DNA of 17,923 bases from Clostridia bacterium. Lineage in GTDB: Bacteria; Bacillota_A; Clostridia; Oscillospirales; CAG-272. The notes under the pieces are model-generated. The model did not search any database, had not been told where the DNA came from, and saw nothing but the letters and a program-made list of their open reading frames with translations. The DNA lies in the NCBI GenBank assembly GCA_017935805.1, contig JAGBGV010000241.1:1-17923 (forward strand), read 5' to 3'. The translations under genes and the position numbers were made by a program. Below, piece by piece: positions 6,918 to 13,524 of the stretch. Position 1 is the first letter of the stretch. Each line of letters begins with the position of its first letter.

Positions 6918-8503
6918 TACTTGTAATCCTCCTCATTTCTTGTAGACGGAATTACATTGTAAACGATAAGCGACAGTACAGCAACCACAACGAATACAAG
7001 AATACCGATGAGAGATGCCATATAGTACTTACTTTCCGCACTTCCGAGTGTCATCTTGAACAGCCATGTGATAAGAAGGTCTGTATGACCTACAGATACA
7101 CCGCCGGCTGTGCCGATAGCTGTGTTGATCGGGTTACCACCGGTCAGAAGATAGATTACGTTGAAGTTGTTAAGGTTACCTACAAAGCTGGTAAGCAGAT
7201 ACGGACCCATTACGAACATCATATAAGGCAGAGTGATCTTTGAGTACTGCTGCCAGGGGCTTGCGCCGTCGATACGGGAGGATTCGTAAAGGTCTGCGGG
7301 GATATTCATAAGAATACCTGTTGCCATAAGCATTATGTAAGGAATACCTACCCAGATATTGATAACAATAACAAGGACTTTTGCCACTATGGGTGAATCC
7401 CAAAGTGAGAAGAAGTGGTTTGTGCTGAGATAGTTCTCAATGAACGGAATCTCGCCAAGAACCTTACCGATAATACCGGAAGAGTCAAAGAGCTTTGCAA
7501 CGTAAAGGAGTGATACGAACTGAGGAATAGCGATGGTCATAACCAGCACTGTTCTCCAGAACTTCTTGATCTTGATGCCCTTCTTGTTGATCATGATCGC
7601 AACGAACATACCAAGGAAGTAGTTGGTAAATGATGCAAAGAACGCCCACATGAGAGTCCAGGAGAGGATCTCACCGAAAGCAAGACCAAGACCGCCCTTA
7701 CCGAAATCGAAAAGCTCGTTAAAATGCTCAAGTCCTACCCAACTGAACAGGTTAGCATAACCGTCATGAGCCGCGTCATAGCTTGTGAAAGCAACGAGCA
7801 CCATGTAAATGATGGGAAGAACCGTAAATGCCATAATGCCGAACAGAGGGAGTGAAAGAAGTGTTTTGTGGAACTGATCGTCAAGCAAAGATCTGAGGTC
7901 ATCCTTACCGCTTCTAACCTTCTTGCCTTTTTTGGTAATATCAATGCAGATTCTGCACTGTTTTACCTGCATACGCCATGTTACGACAAACGCAATAATA
8001 AAGATGATTGTAAGAAGACCGTAAAGCATAACCTTTACAGAGTCGTCGCCTGCTACCCAGTCCTTTGTTACGATCTGCATTCCGCCGTAATCAATGGTAT
8101 TCTCAACGTAGCCGCCCTGAACTGTACCGATCGTTGCACCGGTCTGGAACCAGTTACCTTTGGCAAGCCAATAAATACCGCCGCTGGGTACAACCATATA
8201 TCCGATAAATACTAATCCGAACAGAAGGAAGAGGATACCTCTCAAAATCTGTCCATAGTAAAAATTGCCGAAACCGAAAATGAAGAACGACAGTTTAACT
8301 GCCCAGTTACCGTTCTTGAAAGTGTATCCAATGTCGCAAAATTCGTTCTTAACAGCTAAGCCGCAGGTCTTAAAGAAATTCAAAATACCAATTCCGAGAT
8401 TCTTGAACCACAGCGGAATAGCACAGAAGAACAGTTTAAGTTTGTACAGGAAAGCTTCAAACTTATTTAGTTTTAAGTAATCTAAATCGTTTAATCTTTT
8501 CAT
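6917..8503 (-). CDS. malF: Oligosaccharide ABC transporter permease, MalF/GanP type
   Basis: This permease has 528 residues if it starts at the ATG at 8501-8503; a TTG two codons earlier (8507-8509) is also possible. It has an unusual N-terminus: about 70 amphipathic or hydrophobic residues, then a span near 72-104, an external segment of about 50 residues, and further spans from about 158 onward. The EAA loop ESSRIDGASPWQQYSKITLP lies at about 407-426 and marks the MalK-type ATPase contact. Length is close to E. coli MalF. It is coupled to malG by a one-base overlap. The start codon lies 12 bases plus a 17-base palindrome away from the nearest good ribosome site. The binding protein gene lies upstream, separated by two stem-loops. 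Confidence 0.93.
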   Translation of the reverse strand: MKRLNDLDYLKLNKFEAFLYKLKLFFCAIPLWFKNLGIGILNFFKTCGLAVKNEFCDIGYTFKNGNWAVKLSFFIFGFGNFYYGQILRGILFLLFGLVFIGYMVVPSGGIYWLAKGNWFQTGATIGTVQGGYVENTIDYGGMQIVTKDWVAGDDSVKVMLYGLLTIIFIIAFVVTWRMQVKQCRICIDITKKGKKVRSGKDDLRSLLDDQFHKTLLSLPLFGIMAFTVLPIIYMVLVAFTSYDAAHDGYANLFSWVGLEHFNELFDFGKGGLGLAFGEILSWTLMWAFFASFTNYFLGMFVAIMINKKGIKIKKFWRTVLVMTIAIPQFVSLLYVAKLFDSSGIIGKVLGEIPFIENYLSTNHFFSLWDSPIVAKVLVIVINIWVGIPYIMLMATGILMNIPADLYESSRIDGASPWQQYSKITLPYMMFVMGPYLLTSFVGNLNNFNVIYLLTGGNPINTAIGTAGGVSVGHTDLLITWLFKMTLGSAESKYYMASLIGILVFVVVAVLSLIVYNVIPSTRNEEDYK

Positions 8504-8537
8504 AATCAAAATATAAACTGAGTTTATACTGACTCCT
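8504..8537 (-). promoter_or_regulatory. malF leader: Shine-Dalgarno separated from ATG by a palindrome
   Basis: On the minus strand AGGAG (8537-8533) is followed by TCAG, then the perfect inverted repeat TATAAACTCAGTTTATA (8528-8512), then TTTTGATT and the ATG at 8503. Linear spacing is far too long for a normal ribosome site. If the repeat folds (7-base stem, 3-base loop) the effective spacing becomes about 12 bases. It may instead be a DNA operator. Confidence 0.5.
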
Positions 8538-8566
8538 TTTTATATTTTTAAATAAAAAACATCATC

Positions 8567-8606
8567 AGCCGACGCCTAAGACAATTGTTGTCATTGGCTA
8601 TCGGCT
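8567..8606 (-). other. Long stem-loop between the binding-protein gene and malF
   Basis: AGCCGA (8567-8572) pairs with TCGGCT (8601-8606). Inside, GCCTAAGACAA pairs with TTGTCATTGGC at 9 of 11 positions around a three-base TTG loop. On the minus strand GATGATG and then six T residues follow. It could act as a partial terminator, or as an RNA-processing barrier that sets the binding protein to permease ratio. Confidence 0.55.
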
Positions 8607-8633
8607 AACAATGCCTAATCGTTTTGAAGACAA

Positions 8634-8650
8634 GGGGGATTTTCTCCCCC
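8634..8650 (-). terminator. GC-rich stem-loop after the binding-protein gene, possible attenuator
   Basis: On the minus strand GGGGGA pairs with TCCCCC around a five-base loop, 23 bases after the stop of the binding-protein gene. The following bases (TTGTCTTC) are only weakly T-rich, so full termination is doubtful. Together with the stem-loop at 8567-8606 it probably protects the 3' end of the binding-protein message and lowers expression of malFG. Confidence 0.5.
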
Positions 8651-8673
8651 TGCTGCCTTCAGTAAATATTAAA

Positions 8674-10212
8674 TTATTCTACGGGAATGAGAGTTACTGT
8701 ACCTGTCTGTGCGCCGTCCCATACGAGCTGTACCTTGTAGTTACCGTCAGCTTCAACAACGATGTTAGCACCGTTGAATTCTACGCCGAAGTTAACATCC
8801 CAAGATGCGCCCTGGCGAACCTTGAATTCTTCGCCTGCCTTGAGTGCAAGAACGTCAGATACATATGTGCCGGGTTCAACCTCTGTCATAGCGAAGTCAA
8901 CGTCCCAAGATGTGCCGCAGATACCACCGATAACGCCCCATGCGTTCTTCTGCTCTTCTGTCATCTGGAAGAGACCGTCGATTGTGGACTGGTATGCATC
9001 AAGAGCTGCCTTGAGGTCTGCGTCGCTCTTAGCTGCCTTAGCGTCAGCGCCGAGAACCTTTGCGATATCCCACCAAGAACCGTGGATCTGGCCCTGAGGC
9101 TGACCGTATGCGTTCTGGAGAGCGAGAGCTGCGAGAGAAGCGTTAGACTGAACTGCTTCGGAAGCCTGAGCCTTGAGGTTAGAGGGACCTCATTCGAAGC
9201 TTGCGAATCTCTGGTTCTGGCATTCTTCGCCTGTCAGATACTGAGCGAGGAGAGAAAGAACTGCTGCCTTCTTAGCGTCTGTCTGGGGCTTAACACCCAT
9301 GAGCTTGTTACCTGTGTAAGAGCCGAGGTGGTAGGTCTTGCCGTCAACTGTGAAGGAAGGAAGATCTGTTGCACCGAGGTTTGCGCCGAAGTGATCAGCT
9401 GCAGCACCTGCGTTCCAAATACCTGTGATAACAACACCTGCATCTGTGAAGATGTCTGCGTTGCTGTCATAGCACTTGGACTGAGCAAGCTTCTGCATAC
9501 CCTTCATTGCTGCGAGACCTGCATCGGAGTTGAAGTCGTCGTCAACAGCGATGAATTCGCCATCCTGGTTCATTGTCCAGTTGGAGTGGCAGCCTGTAGC
9601 GAAGAAGAAGGATGCTGTGTACCAAGCATTCTCAAGAGCATAACGGAACTTAACGTCGTTAGCTTCACAAGCAGCGATGATGTCTTCAAGGCTGTCGGGA
9701 TTGGAGATGATGCTTGTATCATAGTACATGTAGTAACCGTTGTCGCTTGTCATAGGATAAGCGTAAAGTGTGCCTGCAACAGATGCAGCTGCAACGGAAC
9801 CTGCGTCGTTGTTAGCCTTGATTGCTGTAGCGATGTCACCACCGGGAGCAGCAAGAGCAGCAGCCTGTACAAGACGAGCGAGCTGGTCCTGTGCGAAGCA
9901 GTAAATATCAGGAGCTGTAGCAACGTCAGCAACTACCTTAGAACCAGCGTCAGCTTCAGTAACGCCTTCGATCTGAGCGTTGATTACGATGCCGGGGTTA
10001 GTAGCTTCAAATGCATCGATCTGAGACTGGAACTGTGCAGCAACGCCGTCCATCTCGGATACCCACATAGTAATGTTGTATGTGCCTTCAAGTCCTGTAG
10101 CAGCACTGCCGCCGTCAGGATTCTGTTCAACGGGTTTCTTGTCGCAAGCTACGAATGTAGCAGCAATCATAAGAACCGCAAGAATAAGTGATAAGATTTT
10201 ACTCATTTTCAT
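8674..10212 (-). CDS. Solute-binding lipoprotein (MalE-like) with C-terminal SusE/X25-like domain; in-frame TGA at codon 341
   Basis: This is the extracytoplasmic receptor of the malFG/msmX transporter. The start is clear: AGGAGG lies 7 bases before the ATG. Residues 1-23 are a lipoprotein signal ending in FVAC, with Cys23 the lipid anchor. Residues about 45-410 show the type I binding-protein pattern (YNITMWVSE, then YAYPMTSDNGYYMYYD and a late conserved block). At codon 341 (9190-9192) a TGA interrupts FASFE-stop-GPSNLKAQAS. The same frame continues for 171 codons without further stops, and Trp-Gly-Pro-Ser-Asn is the expected sequence there. Residues about 424-512 form a compact Trp-rich module (WGVIGGICGTSWDVDF, then GTYVSDVLALKAGEEFKVR) like the SusE/X25 starch-binding domains. 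If TGA stops translation, the product lacks part of the second lobe and this module. Confidence 0.88.
9190..9192 (-). other. In-frame TGA (probable ancestral TGG) in the binding-protein gene
   Basis: The context on the minus strand is GAA TGA GGT CCC. Reading TGA as Trp gives WGPSN, a sequence expected for this family. The stop lies 171 codons before the natural TAA at 8674-8676. A short GAGG/CCTC inverted repeat (9182-9191) overlaps it. Confidence 0.9.
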
Positions 10213-10238
10213 AAGTAAGCCTCCTAAAAATTATAGTG

Positions 10239-10256
10239 ATACGCCTAATTGCGTAT
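10239..10256 (-). promoter_or_regulatory. Inverted repeat at the start of the transporter transcript, candidate operator
   Basis: ATACGC and GCGTAT are perfect six-base arms separated by six bases. The repeat begins four bases downstream of the candidate -10 at 10261-10266, so it covers the expected transcription start. A repressor bound here would block initiation. No regulator gene is in the window. Confidence 0.55.
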
Positions 10257-10260
10257 ATTT

Positions 10261-10290
10261 ATTGTAACACCAAATGACCGATTCTGTCAA
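10261..10290 (-). promoter_or_regulatory. Candidate sigma-A promoter of the transporter operon
   Basis: On the minus strand TTGACA (10290-10285) is followed after 18 bases by TACAAT (10266-10261), about 50 bases upstream of the binding-protein start codon. It separates the transporter operon from the glycosidase operon that ends at 10364. The 70 bases between are AT-rich, with no GC-rich terminator, so readthrough from the glycosidase genes is possible. Confidence 0.75.
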
Positions 10291-10363
10291 TATCATTGAT
10301 GTTTTTTATAAAAAATCAGCATTTTAACTAAACTAAATTGAATTTTTTCTACAAATTACAAAA

Positions 10364-11476
10364 TTAGTTTCCAGCCGAAGTTTTATACTCGTCGAACGCC
10401 GGCAATTTCTGTCCGCAGTAGTCGAAAAGGCACTGATTTGCCCATTCGTTTGATGTAGATTTTCCTTCTTCGTGTATATATTCCTGTCCCGCTACAGATG
10501 CCCAGCAGATTCCCTCACCGGGTAGCCAAAGCGGTTCCCAATAAAACACTCCGCCAATATCATTAGCGCGTGCAGTGGCAAGGAAATCTCTTACAAATGC
10601 GGTCTGTCCTTCGGGAGTAACAGGATACTTTTCGGTAAATCCGGGCATATAGGCTCTATCCGAGTCGATAACAAGTCGCTTCTCTTCCCCACCGAGAGAG
10701 TACGCTTCAGTGGTAAAGCCATAACCAAGCTCCATTATCATGATCTCCTTGCCGAATCTTCTGCAGTCCCGCAGGTTGGCAAAAAGCTCTTCGGGTGTGC
10801 CGTGCCAATATGGATAATACGATGCGCCGATGATATCGTAGTCTACACCGTGACTCTCCATATTGGAATAGAATTCCTGATACACCTCTTTATCGTTACT
10901 CCGTTCAAGATGCAGTACTATCTTCGCCTCCGGTGTGATCTCGCGGCAAGCACGGCATCCGGCATCGGCAAGTCGGCAGAAATTATCGTAATTTCCACGC
11001 TTTCCCTCTCCGAGATCCAGCTTTCCGAGCGGCCAAAGCATTCCGTTAGTGATCTCGTTGCCAACCTGTATCATGTCAGGCGCAACACCTTCGCGGCACG
11101 CAACAGTCAGGCACTCCTTGGTAAACTCATACACGGCATCGGTCATTCTGTCAATATCATATTCAGCCCAAGCCTTTGGTATGATCTGCTTTCCCGGATC
11201 TGCCCAGAAATCACTGTAGTGGAAATCCATCAAAAGTCGGTATCCCTTACTCTTTGCCAGCTTTCCGAGCTTTACATAGTTATCCATATCGCAGTTTCCT
11301 GCAAGATAAGGCGAACCGTCCTTGCCGTAAGGGTCGTTCCACACGCGGATACGCATGAAATCAACGCCGTTTGCGCGGAATGCGTCAAGTGGATCTATTT
11401 CATGTTCGCCTTCGTAGAATTTTGCACCGTGCTCCAGTTCTTCAAGGTAAGTAGAGACATCAATTCCGAGGATCAT
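10364..11476 (-). CDS. Cytosolic GH53 endo-beta-1,4-galactanase-like enzyme
   Basis: GH53 enzymes cleave beta-1,4-galactan, the side chain of pectic arabinogalactan I. The 370-residue product is essentially a bare (beta/alpha)8 catalytic domain. Family signatures are MRIRVWNDP (41-49), DFHYSDFWADPGKQ (84-97), the acid/base Glu141 in VGNEITNG and the nucleophile Glu249 in IMELGYGF, with ASYYPYWHG (218-226) between them. There is no signal peptide, unlike the second GH53 in the locus, so it probably acts on imported oligosaccharides in the cytoplasm. Its ATG overlaps the stop of the preceding zinc-ribbon gene (ATGA), indicating coupled translation. It is the last gene of the upstream operon. 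Confidence 0.93.
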   Translation of the reverse strand: MILGIDVSTYLEELEHGAKFYEGEHEIDPLDAFRANGVDFMRIRVWNDPYGKDGSPYLAGNCDMDNYVKLGKLAKSKGYRLLMDFHYSDFWADPGKQIIPKAWAEYDIDRMTDAVYEFTKECLTVACREGVAPDMIQVGNEITNGMLWPLGKLDLGEGKRGNYDNFCRLADAGCRACREITPEAKIVLHLERSNDKEVYQEFYSNMESHGVDYDIIGASYYPYWHGTPEELFANLRDCRRFGKEIMIMELGYGFTTEAYSLGGEEKRLVIDSDRAYMPGFTEKYPVTPEGQTAFVRDFLATARANDIGGVFYWEPLWLPGEGICWASVAGQEYIHEEGKSTSNEWANQCLFDYCGQKLPAFDEYKTSAGN

Positions 11477-11733
11477 TGCTCTCCTCCCTTGTGCGGTGCG
11501 AATTTGATAGGCTCATTGTCTTCACCAAAGTCAACAACTCGCAGCTTCATCGCACGGTAACGGTATCTTGCAGCTTCGTTCAGTCGGAGTACATCATCTT
11601 CCTTGCCGGTGAATCCACAGCGCAGGCAATAGTACTCGCCCTTGTCCTCGTCGTAGAACATATCAATGTCGATATCTCTCATGAAGCATGAGGGACAACG
11701 GAAATTCAGTTTGCCTTTTGTAGCTTGAGCCAT
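11473..11733 (-). CDS. Small zinc-ribbon protein in the glycosidase operon
   Basis: The 86-residue protein has two CxxC pairs (C13/C16 and C36/C39; CPSC...CLRC) about 20 residues apart, the spacing of a TFIIB/rubredoxin-knuckle ribbon. A charged, helical C-terminus follows (EAARYRYRAMKLRVVDFG). There is no signal peptide. The start is supported by GGAGAGG seven bases upstream. Its first 28 bases lie inside the end of the 601-residue gene, and its TGA overlaps the ATG of the cytosolic GH53, so the three are translated together. The ribbon suggests a nucleic acid or protein contact rather than catalysis; a regulatory or chaperone role would be speculation. I do not recognise a named family. Confidence 0.83.
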   Translation of the reverse strand: MAQATKGKLNFRCPSCFMRDIDIDMFYDEDKGEYYCLRCGFTGKEDDVLRLNEAARYRYRAMKLRVVDFGEDNEPIKFAPHKGGEQ

Positions 11734-13511
11734 GTCTTGACCTCTCCTTTGCTAATGGTTTTTGTGAGTCCGAGATGATATACAGGCGAGAAGGCTATAC
11801 CCTCTTCAACAAATGCTTCATCATTGTCGCCGCCCATTTCTACTCTTGTGAGAACGTCGGGAATGATAACATATGCGCTCTCTGCATTACCCTTTACGAT
11901 CTTTTTGCCGTGATAAGAGAACTGCATATCGTCTCCGTCAACACAGAGAGTGAGCTTTGTCATATCCGCCTGATACTCTGTAGTGCCGAACGCACCTGTA
12001 AAGTATTCGTTGAATGTTACCTGCTCGTCTCCTATATCGTTGAGGATGCGTCTTTCGGTAATGATCTTACCCTCTCCCTCAAGTATAGTGAACACGGACT
12101 GAATTACTATATCAAGTCCGCCGAGGCTAACTGTGACAGGGTCTGTTGTAAGTCTGACACCGCCGTCGATCTTATCGTATTTCGCCATAGTTCTTGTGAG
12201 GCAAAGGTCTGCTGTTTCTCCTCTGCAGCTTACCTTACAGGAACGGATAGTACCTGCGCCTGCGTAATGAGTAAAGTAGCCTGCACGGTAGTTTATCTGA
12301 ATTAGGTAAGGATAGGATGCGTCATACACGTTGTCCGTGCCGATACCTGTTTCCTGGGGAATTCGTGCAACGTAAGGACGAAGATCGATCATTGCACCGC
12401 CTTGATTAAAGTCGAAGCAGGTTCTCATCTGCGGGTCCGCATATCAGAAATACTCCTTGTTGCTGCCGTAAAGTATATCCTTCCAAAGAGCACATTCACC
12501 GCGGTTATAATCCTGATGACAGCTTCTGTAGTAGTCAGCGAACTCACTCATGGTCATATCAATGAGCTTGCCCTCAGCCTTCAGCTTGCCGTAGTACTTC
12601 ATACCGTCATCATATGACTTTGCAAGAAGCTCATAGGGTGCTTCCCAGCGTCCGCGCTTATTGAGCCAGCCGGGACCGACAAACATCATGTTATAGCTGT
12701 ATCCGTCGTTGTACTTGGCAAGGTGGCGGTACTGGTCGATAAGATTATAGAGATAGGGATATTCGTACTCGCCATTGTCATTGTAATAGATCATTCCGCG
12801 GAGCACGTTCTGTGGGTGTGTACCGAAGTTGGAGCCGTTTCCGTCAAAGCAAGCCATAAGGTCGCGTGACAGGTGCGGTATTGCAACGATACCTGAGTCA
12901 TCGTCAGCGGAACAGGCAGGACAGTGAGAGTTTACTTTAGAGGGTATCCAAGGGTTCCACGGACCGCCGTCCATGAAGGTATACCATGAGTTGTTGCAGG
13001 TATGGTATGCCTTCGGTCCTTCTTCCCAGCAGGTCGCAACCGCGCATTTTACTGTGGGATAGTGCTTCTTAATATAGTTTATCGTGTATGCGTCGAGGAA
13101 GTAGCTGCTTGTTGACTCGGGATAGAATCCGAACTTGTCATAGAACTTGCCAAACACGTCGTCGATGATCTCTTCCTTGGTCTTATCATCGAACATCCAG
13201 ATGCAGAAGTCCTCTGTGTGATACTTTGCTCTGAACTCAGGGCACGGCAAACCAAGCAAGGAAAGTCCGATCTCGTCCCCGTACTTCTCGTGCTCCTCTT
13301 TAGCCTGTTCAACGATCACATCAGAGAAAGGAGACGCGTATGTGATCTGAATAGTTGTTTTCAGCCCATATTTGTGGGCGCAGTCCTGCTGAAATCTGAA
13401 GATATCAATGGACTCGTCGCGAACTCCCTTGCCCTTGCCGAGTGCACGTTCTGCATACTCCGGAGAGAGCTCGGGGCGGTGGATAATGTTGACTACAAAT
13501 CTGTTTTCCAT
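11706..13511 (-). CDS. Unrecognised 601-residue protein, possible carbohydrate-active enzyme; in-frame TGA at codon 356
   Basis: Read through one internal TGA (12444-12446), this is a single frame of 602 codons ending at TGA 11706-11708. No signal peptide is seen, so it is probably cytosolic. The N-terminal 350 residues look like a barrel-type enzyme domain rich in aromatic and acidic residues (FVVNIIHRPELSPEYAERAL at the start; DFCIWMFDD; FMDGGPWNPWIPS; a CPAC pair; MFVGPGWLNKRGRWEAPYE). This could be a GH57- or deacetylase-like fold, at low confidence. Residues 357-601 are mostly beta strand, like the C-terminal sandwich of many glycosidases. The TGA interrupts NKEYF-stop-YADPQMRTCFDFNQGG, where Trp is the natural reading. 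The ATG at 12426-12428 just beyond has no ribosome site. The gene lies 13 bases after the amylase gene. Confidence 0.78.
12444..12446 (-). other. In-frame TGA (probable ancestral TGG) in the 601-residue gene
   Basis: The context on the minus strand is TTC TGA TAT GCG. The frame is open for 355 codons before and 245 after it. A short perfect inverted repeat, TGCGGACCCGCA (12441-12430), begins two bases downstream. Trp would give EYFWYADPQ. Confidence 0.85.
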
Positions 13512-13524
13512 AGTTTTCTTTCCG

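Noticed and set aside
8611..10191. A 526-codon open frame on the plus strand opposite the receptor gene
   Set aside because: It mirrors the receptor gene over nearly its full length and gives a Cys/Val/Ser-rich protein with no recognisable domain. It is an antisense shadow of codon bias. It could mislead gene callers because the real gene is split by TGA.
10300..10320. TTTTTTATAAAAAA repeat as terminator of the glycosidase operon
   Set aside because: It is a pure A/T symmetry with no GC stem; it would not form a stable intrinsic terminator.
11706..12428. Separate 240-residue gene starting at the ATG at 12426-12428
   Set aside because: There is no ribosome site upstream of that ATG, and it is in the same frame as the gene upstream, with only one TGA between. 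It is better read as the second half of one gene.
9182..12446. Selenocysteine at the two in-frame TGAs
   Set aside because: Neither protein belongs to a selenoprotein family I know, the following stems are too short and too close for a typical bacterial SECIS, and Trp fits the local family sequence.
9190..12446. A genome-wide UGA-to-Trp genetic code
   Set aside because: TGA acts as the natural stop of several other genes in the window, including a classic ATGA overlap at 11473-11476, and Trp is otherwise encoded by TGG.
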